Positions 11,861-24,087 of a stretch of DNA of 64,000 nt are shown piece after piece (within the stretch, counting starts at the first letter, position 1; every line of letters starts with the position of its first letter). Source of the stretch: Heterohyrax brucei (lineage: Eukaryota; Chordata; Mammalia; Hyracoidea; Procaviidae); assembly GCA_028571685.1 (NCBI GenBank), contig CM053156.1, forward strand, positions 87,733,049 to 87,797,048, written 5' to 3'. The position numbers and the translations under genes are program-made. The notes beneath the pieces are model-generated. The model saw nothing but the letters and a program-made list of their open reading frames with translations, was not told the origin of the DNA and made no database searches.

Positions 11861-12079
11861 ACGGTTAACCTGACTGATGCTGTCCTCAAAGCCTCTGTTT
11901 CCCACAAAATTTTCCAAACCCAAGATTAGAACTTGGACCTGTCATTCTAAAGGATTCAGTTTGGTTCATAACACTGCCATTCCTGTGTCCTCTTCAGACA
12001 GAGCTGCAGCTTGGAGTTCGCAGTCAACCTGCCAGAGTTGTATCCTTGTATTTGTAGATATTTATGTAGATATACGAGG

Positions 12080-12242
12080 ACAAACCCTGGTGGTGTAGAG
12101 GTTAAGAGCTGCGGCTGTTACCCAGAAGGTAGGCAGTTTGAATCCATAAGCATTCCTTGGAAACTCTATGGGGCAGTTCTACTCTGTTCTGTAGGGTCAC
12201 CGTGAGCCAGAATTGGCTCAACGGCAGTGGGTTTGGTTTTTT
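12080..12242 (+). mobile_element. AfroSINE
   Basis: Complete SINE body from 'caaaccctggtggtgtag' through 'gttaagagctgcggctg' to 'ggctcaacggcagtgg' and 'gtttggtttttt'. A second 3' end lies at 12265-12328. Confidence 0.9.
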
Positions 12243-12344
12243 GAGGGGGTGTATGTATGTGTAAGTGGTCACTGTAGGACTGCTAAGAGTCAGAATCAAC
12301 TGTGTGGTAAGGGGTTTGGTTTGGTTTATGTGTAGAAAGCACAA

Positions 12345-12540
12345 GGAGCTCCAGGGGAGCAGTGGTTAGGTAGGCAGCTGCTAACTGAAAGGTCAGCAGT
12401 TCAAGCCTCCTAGAGTTCCATGGGAGGAAGTGTGGCTGTCTGCCTCTGTGAGGACTGCAGCCTCGAGAGCCTCATGGGACAGTTGTGTTCTGTTCCATGG
12501 GGTCACTGTTAATGCAGCCAATTTGATGGCAGTAGTTAGA
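12345..12540 (+). mobile_element. AfroSINE (diverged)
   Basis: It starts 'gagctccaggggagcagtgg' and has 'aaaggtcagcagttcaagc' in the middle, ending in 'ttgatggcagtagtta'. It lies directly before the GT-rich microsatellite, which may have grown from its tail. Confidence 0.75.
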
Positions 12541-12544
12541 AAGC

Positions 12545-12835
12545 ATGCACAGGTATGTGAGTACACGTGTGTGTGAGTACATGTGTATGTGAGTGCATGG
12601 CTGTGTGTGCAAGTACATGGGTGGGTGTGTGAGTACATGAGTGTATGTGCAAGTACATGGGTGTGTTTGAGTATGTGTATGTGTGAGTACATGTGTGTGC
12701 ATGCGTGTGAGTACATAGATGTGACTGCATGTGTGTGTTAGTACAGGGGTGTGTGCAACTGCATGGATGTGTATGTGTGTGTGTTCACAAAGGGGTGTGT
12801 GTGAGTACCTGTGTGCATGTGTGTGTAACATAGGG
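12545..12835. repeat. GT-rich microsatellite / minisatellite
   Basis: About 290 bp of imperfect (gt)n with recurring 'gtgagtacatg(g/t)gtg' units. The long listed frames on both strands here are low-complexity artefacts. Confidence 0.9.
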
Positions 12836-12903
12836 CTACCACCCTGCATGCCTCCTCAGGAAACTTGTTTTGTCCCCCGACAGTGTTGTGGACAGCTCTG
12901 CTG

Positions 12904-13062
12904 TGTTGGAACCCTAGTGGTGCGGTGGTTAAGAGCCTGGCTGCTCACCAAAAGGTCAGCAGTTCAGATTCACCAGCCACATCTCAGAAAGCCTGTGGGG
13001 CCACTCTCCTCCATCCTGCGTGGTAACTGTGAGTCAGAACTGACATGATGGCACGTGGCAGC
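12904..13062 (+). mobile_element. AfroSINE
   Basis: It starts 'tggaaccctagtggtgcgg', contains 'aaaaggtcagcagttcag' and ends 'gtcagaactgacatgatgg'. Confidence 0.85.
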
Positions 13063-15823
13063 CACCACTCTGTTAATGTGTGTAGATCCAGCTTGCTCTG
13101 TGATCAGAGCCAGAGTCCCTTTGGGTGTGAGTGCTCTAGGTAGCCCTTTTCCTATTAATGAACCTCTGCTCCCCTCCAGTCTTCACTATTTCAAGATGCT
13201 CCCCGGGCCCACTCTGGTACCCTGGGCCCCAACATGAAGGCCCCTCTAGGAAAGATCCTGGGAAGGGGAATTGTTAGGATTTTTGCATGTCGTGTTGCGA
13301 AGTTGAACCCATGTTCCCACACCTCTCCCAACCTCTGTGCCCCCCAGTCACTCATTGGAGGACCTCCCCTTTCTTTGACCCAACAAACTTTTTTTTTAAC
13401 CCCTTCAGACCTTCCAACAGTGAGGTCTGTTCACCCCACCACCCCCAAGGGTAGGTCAGCTGCCCGTTTGGTCCCTGTGCGGGGTAGGAGTTGTCCCTCA
13501 GGGAAGAAAAGACGTGGAGGCACTATGAGACTGTCCCATGAGACTCTCTTTGTAAGTCACGGAGAAATGGCTTTCTCTTGGCCAGACTTTGGGCACTGGT
13601 ACATTCTGATGTTTTCTGAAATATTAATAGAGTTGTTCCTTTGCCGAAGCACGGCATCTTAGCCCCTTCCAAGAGGGACCCGTCACTGCAGAGGACATGA
13701 AGCCATGCAGGACCTTCTGTTCTCCTCGCCAATTTATTAGATCTGATTAGCAATTCCCCAAAAGATGAATTGATTTGTAGGCTCCTGGTTCCTGAGTACT
13801 ACTCACCACAGCTCAGGCCACCTGGGAGCCCGGGTGATGGCGGAGGCATGGTCCTTGTCACAGATGTGAGTCCGAGAAGGACTCTTCAGCCTTCTCTGGT
13901 TTAGGGGGCAGGGGTTTGGGGACCAGATGTGATGGAGGGCTTCATGAGATGCCCTTCTGGTGGGAAGGCGTGTTTGTTTTAGCCAGCTTTGGAGAGTCCC
14001 AAACAACAGCTGGGTTATTCTATGTTGACACACTGTCACCAGAGGTAGAAATTGAAACTCTGGGTATCTGTATTAGGGAGGCGTCTTCTGGTTATGAGGA
14101 AAAGTAACTCAATTCAATTCAACTTAGGCAAAAAAAAGATTCAGTATTTACTGGAACAACAAGAGTGGCTTTCGGCTTCTCTGGACCTGGAGTTTCAATA
14201 ATGTCCTTGGGGTTTGATTTCTTTCCCTCTCTTGGTTCCTCTTTTATTCTGTCTCCTTTTTATTTTTTTAAAAAATAATCTTTTATTGTGTTTTTGGCTG
14301 TGCCAGTTCCATTCTTCACAATCTGTGAACATCCTCGTTATTTCTGTTCTGCTTGTTCTGTCTTGGTCCCTATTTCTCCAGGGTCGCTGTCACTGGCACC
14401 TCTGCTGCTTGTCCAATCTCTCCAAGCTGACATGGGGATGACCACTCTTTGTGACCCAAGTCAGTCCCCACGTGTAATCTGTTGGGGTGGGTCATGTGCC
14501 TATCTTTGAAGCCATTATGTCAGGCACCTGTAAAGGGTTGGTTTGGGATGATTTTCTATCGGGGAACCACCCCTCCTACAGTGATCAAGAGTGGGGGTTC
14601 TCCAAGAGAAAAAGGGGCATAGATGAGAGGCCGACAAAGGCTGCAGTGCCCACACTGTAGCCTGGTAAACATGGCGCAGCCCCTGCTTGCTCTAGGTCGA
14701 CACAACTGGGCATGCACTCCTAGGCAGCTGGCCCCTCAAAGGTGCAGGACGGAAGATGGTGTGCAGCCTCCTCTGCAGGGGCCAAGAAGCCACTGGTGAG
14801 CCAAGGCTTCTCTGTGGCCTAGACCAGCCCCAAATGGGCTGAGGCTACCCCGCATCTAGGGGCCTGTGCAGTGTTAGCCATGTGTGGGAGCTGGAAAAGG
14901 GTGCACAGGAACGTGACAGGACCCTGTCCTTCAGGAGAGTGCAGCCAGACTGGGGGACAAGTCCTCACGAATGCGGGAAACTAGCTGATAGGATGGAGCA
15001 TCCAAGGGTGACCCCCTGACATGGCAGCTGTGTGACATGCCCTGAGTGGGCTGTGTAAATGGAGTGCAGGGAGGAGGGCTGCGCACTTCCCATGCCCCCT
15101 GGAGAGGGACTGTCCCAGGGCACCAGGCACCAACAGGTGGCCACTCTCTTTTGTTTCTTCCTCCCTCTTGGGAGCATAAAGATCCTGGGCCTCGCACATG
15201 GAGCAGCCGGGCAGTTGGCTGCGATATGCTTGTGTGTCTAAAATGTGAAGTGTGTTCCTTAACAGTCGCTGACGGAGTCCTGTAGAAGCGGGTCCCCACC
15301 TCTGAAATGCTGACCTCGATGCCGGTTTGCAGCTGGGAAGGCAAACATGGCTGCCGTGGTAACCGGGGTGCAGGCAGGGAGGTGGGGGGACAGGACTCAG
15401 CATTGCTTAGACAGAGGCTGGCACATAGCTACTTCAAAGACAGTTATCTGAGGCCCAGACCTTCCGTTGCAAACCTGAAATGGAGACTTGACTGCTGCTG
15501 AAGACTTTCCAAAAACTCCCTCCTCTGAGTTGGGAGCAGCTCAGGATGCCTGCACTTACATCATGTTCTGGGGCTGCTACCTGCGAAGTGCTGAGGCCAG
15601 GAGCTCAATGGAGTCTGCAGACAAAGCTGAAAATAAGCAAGGCTCCTGGAAACGGGGCTCCACCGGGTCAATGATACGGGGATAGAGGATGCTGAGGGAC
15701 CCTCCACAGAGTGATGGCCGGAGCAGGGCTCACATGGTGTGCCTTTCCTGTCCCACCTCTACCTGGTACCTGGTCTTCTCTAAGGCCAAGGCCCTTTGGG
15801 TTTCTGGGGCAAGTGAACTTTGG
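13063..15823. other. Unique non-coding sequence
   Basis: No SINE, LINE or coding signal was recognised. The short overlapping frames (for example 13234-13662, 14931-15403) lack splice-site support and protein-like composition and overlap on both strands. I see no gene here. Confidence 0.5.
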
Positions 15824-16620
15824 TTGCTGTTGTTAGGTGCCATCGAGTGGGTTCAGCCTCACAGTGACCCTGTGCACACAGAACCAAACGCTGCCCAGCC
15901 CTGCGCCACGCCCACAGTCGCCGTCATGCCTGAGCCTGTCATTGCAGCGGCAGTGGCAGTCCATCTTGGTACGGGTCTTCCTTTTTTCAGTGATCTACTT
16001 CGCCCAACGTGGTGCCCTGCTCCAGGGACTGACCCCTCCTGACAGCATATCCAAAGTATGTGCGATGTAGTCTCTCTGTTTTTGCTTCTAAGGAGCACTC
16101 TGCGGTTGTTCTTCTTCCAGAACAGATCTGTTTGTTCTTTTGGCGGTCCACAGTACATTCAATATTCTTCTCTTTCCCAATTGGAAGGTGTCAGTTTTTC
16201 TGTCTTCCTTATTCATTGTCTAGCTGTTGCATGCATGCGATGCAACTGAAAAAAAGTCTTTACTTTTCAGCACTTCAGTACTTTAAAGAGGCCCTTTGCA
16301 GCAGATTTTCCCAATGCAATGTGTCTTTTGCTTTCTTGACTGCTGCTTCCATGGGCATTGATTGTGGACCCAAGTAAAATGAAATCCTTGACAACCTCAG
16401 TCCTTTCTCCATTTATCACAATGTTCCCTACTGGTCCAGTCATAAGGATTTTGGTTTCCTTGATGTTGAGATGCAGTCCATACTGAAGGCTGTGATCTTT
16501 GAGCTTCATCAGTAAGTGTATCAAATCCTCTTCACGTCCAGCAAGCAGGGCTGTGTCATCTGCAAACGCAGGTTGTTGATGAGTCTTCCTTTAGGGTGAG
16601 TTCTAACTAGAATGTTAGTC
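15824..16620 (-). mobile_element. RTE LINE fragment (minus strand)
   Basis: Contains the family boxes in reverse: 'gttgttaggtgccatcgag' at the left, 'acatattcaatattctt'-like sequence in the middle, and 'cattgattgtggacccaag' near 16355. On the minus strand 16524-16267 encodes 'DFILLGSTINAHGSSSQE', the reverse transcriptase C-terminal region shared with the copy at 26.8-27.0 kb. The reading frames are broken. Confidence 0.85.
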
Positions 16621-16670
16621 ACCTCACCTGTGGTGGGCCAGAGAGGGGAGGATGTACAGGCGGACACTAA

Positions 16671-16855
16671 GGAACCCAGGGGGTGCAGTCGTCAGTTGCT
16701 CAAAGCTACCAACTGAAGGGTTGGCTATTTGAACCCCCCCAGTGGCTCCAATGGAGAAAAACGTGATTTCTTCCAGTAAACGTTACAGCCAGGAAAAACG
16801 GGTCCTGTAGCGTGGGTCACTCTGAGTTGGGTCTACTGAGTGGCACCCAACACCA
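16671..16855 (+). mobile_element. AfroSINE (diverged)
   Basis: Starts 'ggaacccagggggtgca', with 'aactgaagggttggcta' in the middle and a degraded 3' end 'actgagtggcacccaac'. Confidence 0.7.
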
Positions 16856-18129
16856 ACAACAGACTGACACCAAGTGACACTGAGTGATAATGAGAAGGCC
16901 CTTCTCTCTTTGGTGCCCTTTTAAGCCTCTTGGTGACGTCGTGAAGAATGTTCCTGTTTGTTGCTGATCAGTTGCCTGTAACATCTGCTTAAGCCTTGAC
17001 GACCCTCCCTTTTCAACCAAGAGATTTGGCCTCAGCCTCCAGCTGACACAGTTCTGTTTTTATTGCATTTATGTTCATGGTACTGCCATATTCCAGGTAC
17101 CACAAAAGCCTTCTTAGCCATCCAGCCGTGCTGCACCTAGGGTGAGCTTTCCAGAGCCAGTTCCCTGTCCCTGTATCTCTCTGCCTCCTTGGGGACAAGG
17201 TAGAGCAGGGGCAGGAGTTTCTGTCTTGGATTCAAATTCCTTAGAGCTTTGACTTCTCTTCTCACTAGTTCTTCAGGCAAAGAATGTCTCTTCTCTATGC
17301 CTCCTTCCTTTATCCATAAAGTGAGGGTACCGTTTCAGATTGCATGGGGGTCAGTTACTCTGCCCAAAGGGAGTCTCACGGGGCTCTTCTCCCGGTGGGG
17401 TTGGGGAGAGGTTCAAGTTACTAGAGGCAGAGAGTGTGAAAGGGCTGGGTCAGATGCTGTCTAGGTGGGTGGCTCTCATGGTGACAGAAGAATAGTGGAA
17501 GATGTGTTAGATGACCACCCCAGGTCTGGAGAAGACACAGCCATGTCAAAGGAATGAGCGATGAATGGTAGAATTTCATGCTGCTTGTGGGGAGAGCACC
17601 CTGATTGTTGTGGGGTGTGGTGGTGTTTGGGGGTCACTTTATGTTATGCTGCTACATGGATGTGTTGTCTGTGTTGATGAGGGACTGGCTGTGGAAGGGG
17701 AGAAGACAGGTGGCCTCTGGCCCCTCCAGTGGTACCCTCCATGCTCCAGCGCAATACCATCAGCCCCCGACAATACTCTGCTCTTCTTAGGGACACTGCC
17801 TTCCCCTAAGGGGTCCCCCGCCTTTACCCCAACTTGGAACACTGGTGAAGAGCCTGGGGAATCGACTCCAACGACCAGGATTGCTTCCTGCTTCAGCTTT
17901 TGGGGGCTTGTCCTCCAAATGCCTGTCTCACATTGTTTGCCCCCTAGGGTCGGGCGTTGGGGGAAGGTGGCCACGTGGCCATGCCGACTGTAACTTGGGA
18001 ATCTTGCCTGAGTCCATACAGCCTGGAAAAGAAATGCAGGCAGGGGCTGGAAGTTTTCCTTTTGCTAGAACTCTCCAGAATTTGGCTGGCTTATTTCCCT
18101 TCCTCCTGGAGACATGAGAAAGCAATTTT
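16856..18129. other. Unique non-coding sequence
   Basis: No element or exon was recognised. The overlapping plus and minus frames at 17565-18117 are not supported by splice sites. Confidence 0.45.
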
Positions 18130-19050
18130 TTTTGGTACCGCCCTCGGCACAGACATTAGTGGTCATTTTCCTTCATTTCCAGCTCTGCCGTCTGCGAGGT
18201 GGCACCTGTCATGCCGTGAATGGACAAAAGCCATTTTTCTGAGTAGTCGCATTTGGGATTATTAAGCATTCATTAAGCACCCCCGGGTGCAAAGCAGGCT
18301 CGGAGATGTTTGTTTCTCAATTTTCCTCAATTTCCTTATTTTTTTCCCCCGGGAGCTGAAGGCAGATTGAAAAATGAAGGCGGCAAGCGCGCATCTGAAT
18401 CACAGTTAATGTGCGACGCCCCCTCCCTGACTGCGCTGTTGTCTTCCTGCCTCCTCTGTCTCCGCTCTCATCCACTTGAGAAAGTTCTTTTCCTCTTTAA
18501 CCCCTGCTTTTAGGGATGAACTTCTGCTTTCTTCCCCACTGCTAGGAAAAAAGGAGTGCAAACGGGTGGCCACCCTCGCCCCAGGCTGGCCCCGAAGGCT
18601 GGGAGGGATGGGCAAGGGGACAGAGACTGCCTCTGTACCGGGAGCTGCAGGGGCGGCTGCTGGCCTCGGGGGGTGCCCACTCAGCCTCCAGCAGGGCCCC
18701 CACCTCTGACTGGCCTGAGAAGATCTGTGGAACCAGGACCCCACCTGCACCCCTCCTAGAACAAGCCCCGTGCCTGCAGCCCCCGCACGCGCCCTGCCTG
18801 CCCGGCTGCGTGACTCTGGGTCTGACGCCAGCAGACAAACAGCCTCTGCTGTTTTCTCTCTCTTTTATTTTTTTTTGGCAGCAACCTCACATAACCTCCA
18901 AAGTTAGCCGTGAATTTACCAAAACTCTTTATGAAACTATTTGAACCTCTGGTGGGGGTTCACAAATAAGCCCTGCAAATTTATTCCCCGGAAGCGGCTA
19001 AGCAGGGCTGTTGCTGCCGAAATCGTCTTCCAAGCTTCAAGGGGGCCCCC
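18130..19050. promoter_or_regulatory. Candidate conserved non-coding / regulatory stretch
   Basis: This is repeat-poor sequence with several islands of CpG and AT-rich homeodomain-like words, for example 'attaagcattcattaag' at about 18260-18276 and 'gaatcacagttaatgtg' at about 18398. A T-rich block at 18860-18880 is followed by 'cctcacataacctccaaag'. No open frame stands out. The regulatory reading rests only on the absence of repeats and the composition. Confidence 0.2.
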
Positions 19051-19800
19051 TAGTGGTGGCTGGCGAGAGACCTGTCGCCAGCTCCCTTCTCCCCGCTTCT
19101 CTGCAGGTGCTGGGTTCTAGCCCGACCTCTCTCCCCTCTAGGCTCTGACCCTGCCCAGATGTGTCTGTTTGGGAAGGACCCCTGCCCGGTGCCCACAGGG
19201 GGACCTGCTCTGAATACCAGGGACCCCGGGAGTGTATATTTTGGGCACCCAGGAGCTGTAGAGGCTGAAGCAAAGGGGGAAGAGGGGATTCTTCAGAATC
19301 AACTGGAGCCCCAGGAGGAGGTGACGCTGGTCACTGCCCATCAGCCCCCAGTGACCTCTGGGGTCTCACGAGCCCACCTTTTGCACGCGGTGCCTTTCTC
19401 ATGTGCTTGAGGGGAAGACAGCGTTGGGAGACAGGGGACCAGGGGACTGGAGCCCGAGCCAGAGCTGCCGAGAAGGAGGGAGGAGGAGAAGGGAGGATCA
19501 GGTGAAGGGGGTGAAAGAAGGCAAGTCCCCAAGGGGGTGGAGGGCCTGTGGGGCTCAGGGACTGCGGGGACAGGGGGCGGTGGCCACGGGTCCTGCGGCA
19601 GAGAGCTGGCTCCAGCAGGCTCCTGGTCGGTTCTGTTGGCAAGTCTGGGAGATGTTTTCATCGGTTCCCGTTTGGAGACACGCTGCTTCTCTCGCAGAGC
19701 TGGCCACGTTTTTACAGAGCACATGTAAAAAATACGAAAAAGCAAATGTTCTCAAGTAAAGGTGCCTGTGAGGGGGGAGCCCCCGGCCCCCTCTGCAGCT
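19051..19800. other. GC-rich unique sequence without recognised gene
   Basis: Open frames occur in most of the six frames (for example 19403-19759 and 19341-19745 on opposite strands), which reflects GC content rather than coding. No convincing splice-site pair was found. Confidence 0.45.
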
Positions 19801-19802
19801 GA

Positions 19803-19985
19803 GGTCGTGTGGTGTGATGGTTAGTGGCTGCCCCATCAAGGGCCACCATGCGTCAAGTCTGAGTTCTACAGCCTGTGGTCCTGTGGTCTTGTGCACATGA
19901 CTTAGTGCCTCTATACTTTCATTTGCCCATCTGTAAAATGGGGATGATGATAACAGCACCCATTTTGTAGGGTTGTTGAGCTGTC
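19803..19985 (+). mobile_element. MIR SINE
   Basis: Contains the hallmark 3' part: 'cttagtgcctctatactt' and 'ctgtaaaatggggatgatg' followed by 'tagggttgttgag'. MIR is an ancient SINE found in all mammals. Confidence 0.9.
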
Positions 19986-19999
19986 ATTTATATGTTGCA

Positions 20000-21435
20000 T
20001 ACACACACACACAGAATCTAGGCCCATGTATAATCAGCTAATTGGAGCCCTTTTGGCCACTGTGTTTCCCTATCACCCACCCCTCACCCAGGCCGCTTGA
20101 CCCAATGCCGAAACCAGTGTGGCCCCAGCCCTATGGGTGGTGGATTTGGGGAACAAACCTTTCTCTTCCTGTCCCCTGGAAAATGCAGGAGGGACTCAAT
20201 CTTAGTGCTTGCCCATCAGGAAGATTTCCAGAGCCCCAGGGGAAGTGTGGAGTCACATGCATGGTCACGGGACTACTTCCTCTCCTTGTCCTCCTCGATG
20301 GTACCCCCCCTCCAGACAAACTTGGGCTGTGCTCACCTCAGCTTTCTGCCACCTCCAAGACCTGTCAGCACTGGGGTTTTCAGGCTCACCTCGGCTTCTC
20401 GTCTGTGTTACGCGGGTGCACCTTCCTGGCTGGCTTCTCATGTGTCACTGGAACCCAACATTCTGCTTCACCAAGAAGGATGGCTGTGTCCTCTCCTTCC
20501 CAGGACATGCCCTCCTGATGTCATGTCCTCTGCCCAAGCCCTGACGACACAGCCTCCCATCTAAGACCCCGTCACTTGGAGACGTCTGCTACTCCTTGTA
20601 CATTCACTAGGTCATTTTTTTCACTCAACAACTGTCCCTGAGCTGACTGTGCACTGGACATTGTGTCTGACAAAGCAAACCAGGCAGATTTCAGAGAGTC
20701 CCCATAGTTTCCTGAAATGGGGGCCTTTAATACTCCTCCAAGCTCAGCAGAGATAACCAGCAACAGAAATGACAAGCTATACCGGTTCCTAAAGTCTCCA
20801 TGGTGGAGACAGCCCAGTTGATCTTCCTGCGCATAGATTCAGTAGAATACGGTACCAACTTGTAAAAATCCACACATTAACTGTTCCAAAGAAATTGGTT
20901 TTGCGTGTTTTCATATGAAAGCAATTATCTTCCTTATGAAAGTGCTTCCTGGGTCTGTAGAGTTTCTTTTTCCCTCTCACTCTGTAGAGCTGCTAAGTGG
21001 AGAGGCCACGACTTTTCCTCTTTCACTTATTAATCTTTATCTGCTTTACCTTCTAAAGGCCACGTTGCGTTGTGCTTAATTTCAGTTCATTTAAGTAACA
21101 TTCTATTACAGATTCACGTGGGTTGAATGCGTAGGGTTTCTAAAGATTAAAAGTGAGGAGCCTTTTCCCATCACCGAACGTTTCCATCAAAGATGCTAGA
21201 GAAGTATCTTGATCAAAACAGGGGAAAGCACAGGACAGAATTTCAAATTCTTGCAGACCCCAGACTTTCAGGAGCTGTGGAGCTAAGATGAACCCCTGAA
21301 ACTGTGGTCTCGACATTGTCCCTAAACTTTCAACTAAAAATATCTCCTGAGTTCATCTTAAAGCGGAGCAAGAGCTTAACAGTAAAAGTTATCTGCCTGA
21401 GCATTCTGCTGTTTTAAGAACTATCTATGTGAGGT
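20000..21435. other. Unique non-coding sequence
   Basis: No recognised repeat or exon. Three overlapping plus frames at 20042-20564 are mutually exclusive and none looks protein-like, so I do not call a gene. Confidence 0.45.
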
Positions 21436-21437
21436 CA

Positions 21438-21602
21438 AGGAAACCCTGGTTGCACAGTGGTTAGTGTTCCAGCTGCTAACCAAAAGGTCAACAGTTCAGA
21501 TCCATCAGGCACTCCGTGGAAACTCTGTGGGGCAGTTCTGCTCTGACCTCTTGGGTCACTAGGAGTTGGAATTGACTCGACAGCAGTGAGTGGTTTGGGT
21601 TA
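21438..21602 (+). mobile_element. AfroSINE
   Basis: Starts 'aaggaaaccctggttgca', contains 'aaaaggtcaacagttcag' and ends 'attgactcgacagcagtg'. Confidence 0.9.
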
Positions 21603-22790
21603 TGTGAGATTGACGTGACAGCAGCAGCTGGAAAGGTCGCCTAGGAAGCCTAGGGGACAGTGAGTCACGTTAACGGGGAAGAAACAACTCAGAGAAGGAG
21701 AGAGAGACAGGCTGCATGACTCCAAGGATGTCATCCCTGGCTGTCACTGAGTTGAACTTGTGGACTCTTGAAGGAATCTGTGTTTTGCTGTGTATGTTCT
21801 CAACAATAACAAAATACATAAAATAAAAACTACACCGTGGGGGGTGGGGGAGTGGGGAGCTTTTTGAGTCACTTGGCAGCCCCGTCATCAGGTTTGCTCT
21901 GAGAGTCCCTGTGTGAAGGGGGTGGAGGGGTTCTTCTTGGTCGTGTGTGTCTTGCTCAGTCCTGCTCTACCTTGTCTTGGATTTTCGGCAGCCGGTTTAA
22001 TGAGAGCAGCTTGGGTTCCGAAGCTCGAGACTTCAAGTACTACGGAGGACACAGGACATATTGCTTCTTTGCTTCTGGGTTTGCCACCCCATAAATTTGA
22101 GGAGTCACCAGACAGTCATCTGGGTAGTTAGATAAGGAAGAAAGTGGTGATTTGTCTGTTATTTGGCTTGGAAGAATGAAAAACCAGATTAATCAGTGTC
22201 AGTTGGAAATGTCCCTTTATAGAAAAGACTGGCTTCTTTCATCAAAGTCATGATTTGGGTCTCCTGTGCAAGCATGCTGGATCATTTTCCAGGGCCTGGA
22301 AGCAGGTGGGTGAGGTCTGAATTTTAAGTCTGCCATTAGGTGACGTTAGAACCCCAAACCAAAGCCGTTGCCATCAGGTCAGTCCTGCCTCATGCCTAGC
22401 CCCCTGACGTCAGGTAAATCTTTAATCCTGCTTTTACTCCGGGTTGGAGGGTGATGGGGTCATCAGGTGTCTCCTCTGGGGCATAAGGAAGCAGGTGCCA
22501 TCTCCTTCACAGTCAGGCAGATCCTTTGGTGTGGGCCACAGTACTGGGCTGCATGGAAATAAAGCCAGCTTGGAAAGACACTATGAGGAGTGTGCTGCTC
22601 ACGCAAGGAGAAGCCCAGGGCTGGGCCGGGCTGAGCACGAGGAACCAGTTGGTGTCCCTCTTCCCATCTGAGTCCGCTTCTCCCTGTGTTGCCTTCATCC
22701 CTGGGCATGGGGTGATCCTTCGTGGCCCTTGGCTGACACTCTGTCTATCTGGTAGACAGACAGCTTGGTAGGAAGAGAGCTTCATTTTCT
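21603..22790. other. Unique non-coding sequence
   Basis: No gene recognised. A short AfroSINE remnant in reverse may lie at 22350-22400 ('ccaaaccaaagccgttgcc'). Confidence 0.4.
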
Positions 22791-22794
22791 TTTT

Positions 22795-23010
22795 CTTTTT
22801 TCGTGAAACTATACACCGCCAAGGCTAGGCCATTTCACCAGTTTCTGCAGGTACCATTCAGTGACATCAGATACCTTCTTCAAGTGGTGCTGCCGTTCCT
22901 GCCCCGCTTTTCCAAATGAGACCACCACCATTCTCTTACGCTCACTGCTCCCCCCAGCTCCCATCTGGCCTTTCCAGGTGCCATTGTCAATTTGATCTCA
23001 TGGAAAGAGC
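22795..23010. mobile_element. LINE 3' UTR-like remnant
   Basis: Contains 'cccccagctcccatctggc' and 'caggtgccattgtcaattt', parallel to 'ccaagcttcccatctaacc' and 'aagttgccgttctcaattc' in the L1 3' UTR-like copy at 46.7 kb, and related to 60.35-60.6 kb. Confidence 0.5.
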
Positions 23011-23559
23011 TTCCTTTTCTTAATATTTCCGGCAAAAGTCCCAGGATTGACTCGACAGTAGTGAGGTGGAACCTCTCCTTGGCTGGGTGGGTAGAGCATG
23101 CCCACTCCTGACGTTGGGAGGTGGTGGTTAAAATCAGCCAGCTCCTGTTGGAAGGGGGTATTCCCTGAAGGAGAACTGAGGAGGGGTGGCCACTGCTGAA
23201 CAGGTCAAAGGAGAGATGTGTGTCACTATTTGCACTCGGTTGGTGAGTGGATGAGACCAAAGAGTAGCTCGGGGTCAGTAAGTTACGTTCTGTGTGCCAT
23301 GTACTACATGCAAGATAACAGTTGTAACAGCAAGTTGACACCTACCTGGTCCTCTGCGCCAGATTAGGGATAGATTGTGTGGTGCAGCTCACACTGCTGA
23401 GCTTCCCACAGGCTGAGGCTGAGGCTGGGGCTGGATTTGTGTAGATGCTGAGCCTTGGTCTTACTTCTTCCTGCTTCTCCCTGGAGCACTCCCTCAGTAA
23501 GTCACTACATAGAAACCCAAGACAGCAGTTACCTGTGGGGTGGGAAGGAGACAAGTGGT

Positions 23560-23825
23560 TTGTCACCTAAGGATTGGCAGTTCACATCCACCCAAGGGTT
23601 TTGCAGGAGGAAGGCTTGGGAAATTGCTGTGTAACAGTTGTCCTGAGGTATCGTCGAGTCAATTTCAATTCATAATGACCCCGTGTGACAAAGTAGAACT
23701 GTCCCATAGGGTTTTCTAGCTCAGAAGTTTGCACCTCTCAGCCATTCCATGGAAGAAAGATGTGGCAGTCAGCTTCCATGGGGCACTGTGAGTTGGAGTT
23801 GACTCAGTGGCGCAGGTTTTGGCAT
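23560..23825 (+). mobile_element. AfroSINE carrying a second, reversed AfroSINE
   Basis: The plus SINE runs 23560-23637 ('ggattggcagttcacatcc') and resumes 23745-23825 ('gttggagttgactcagtgg'). Between them, 23640-23742 is the reverse SINE ('cgtcgagtcaatttcaatt' and 'ggttttctagctcag'). A further degraded plus SINE follows at 23840-24020. Confidence 0.6.
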
Positions 23826-24087
23826 TGATAATTGTCAGTGGAGTAGATCACTTGGCCTTCCTCCTGGAGAACTGTTGGGTGGGCTTGATTCACCCACCTG
23901 AAGTCAGCAATTGAGTGCTGAACTGTCAGGCCAACAGCCAAGCAAACCCTGTGGAGTAGCTATCCTCCACTACACACGGCACACCGTGAGTTGAAATCAG
24001 CTCAGTGGCAACAAGTTGGCCCTTCTGTTTTCAGTCATGCAAGCTGTTCCTTAGTTTCTTAATGTGAAGATCAAAAAGGGTTCGGGG

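Noticed and set aside
12393-12849. Long His/Thr/Tyr-rich minus frames
   Set aside because: Translation of the GT-rich microsatellite.
20042-20564. Three overlapping plus frames of 111-158 aa
   Set aside because: Mutually exclusive frames in unique GC-rich sequence, without start context, splice sites or recognisable protein.
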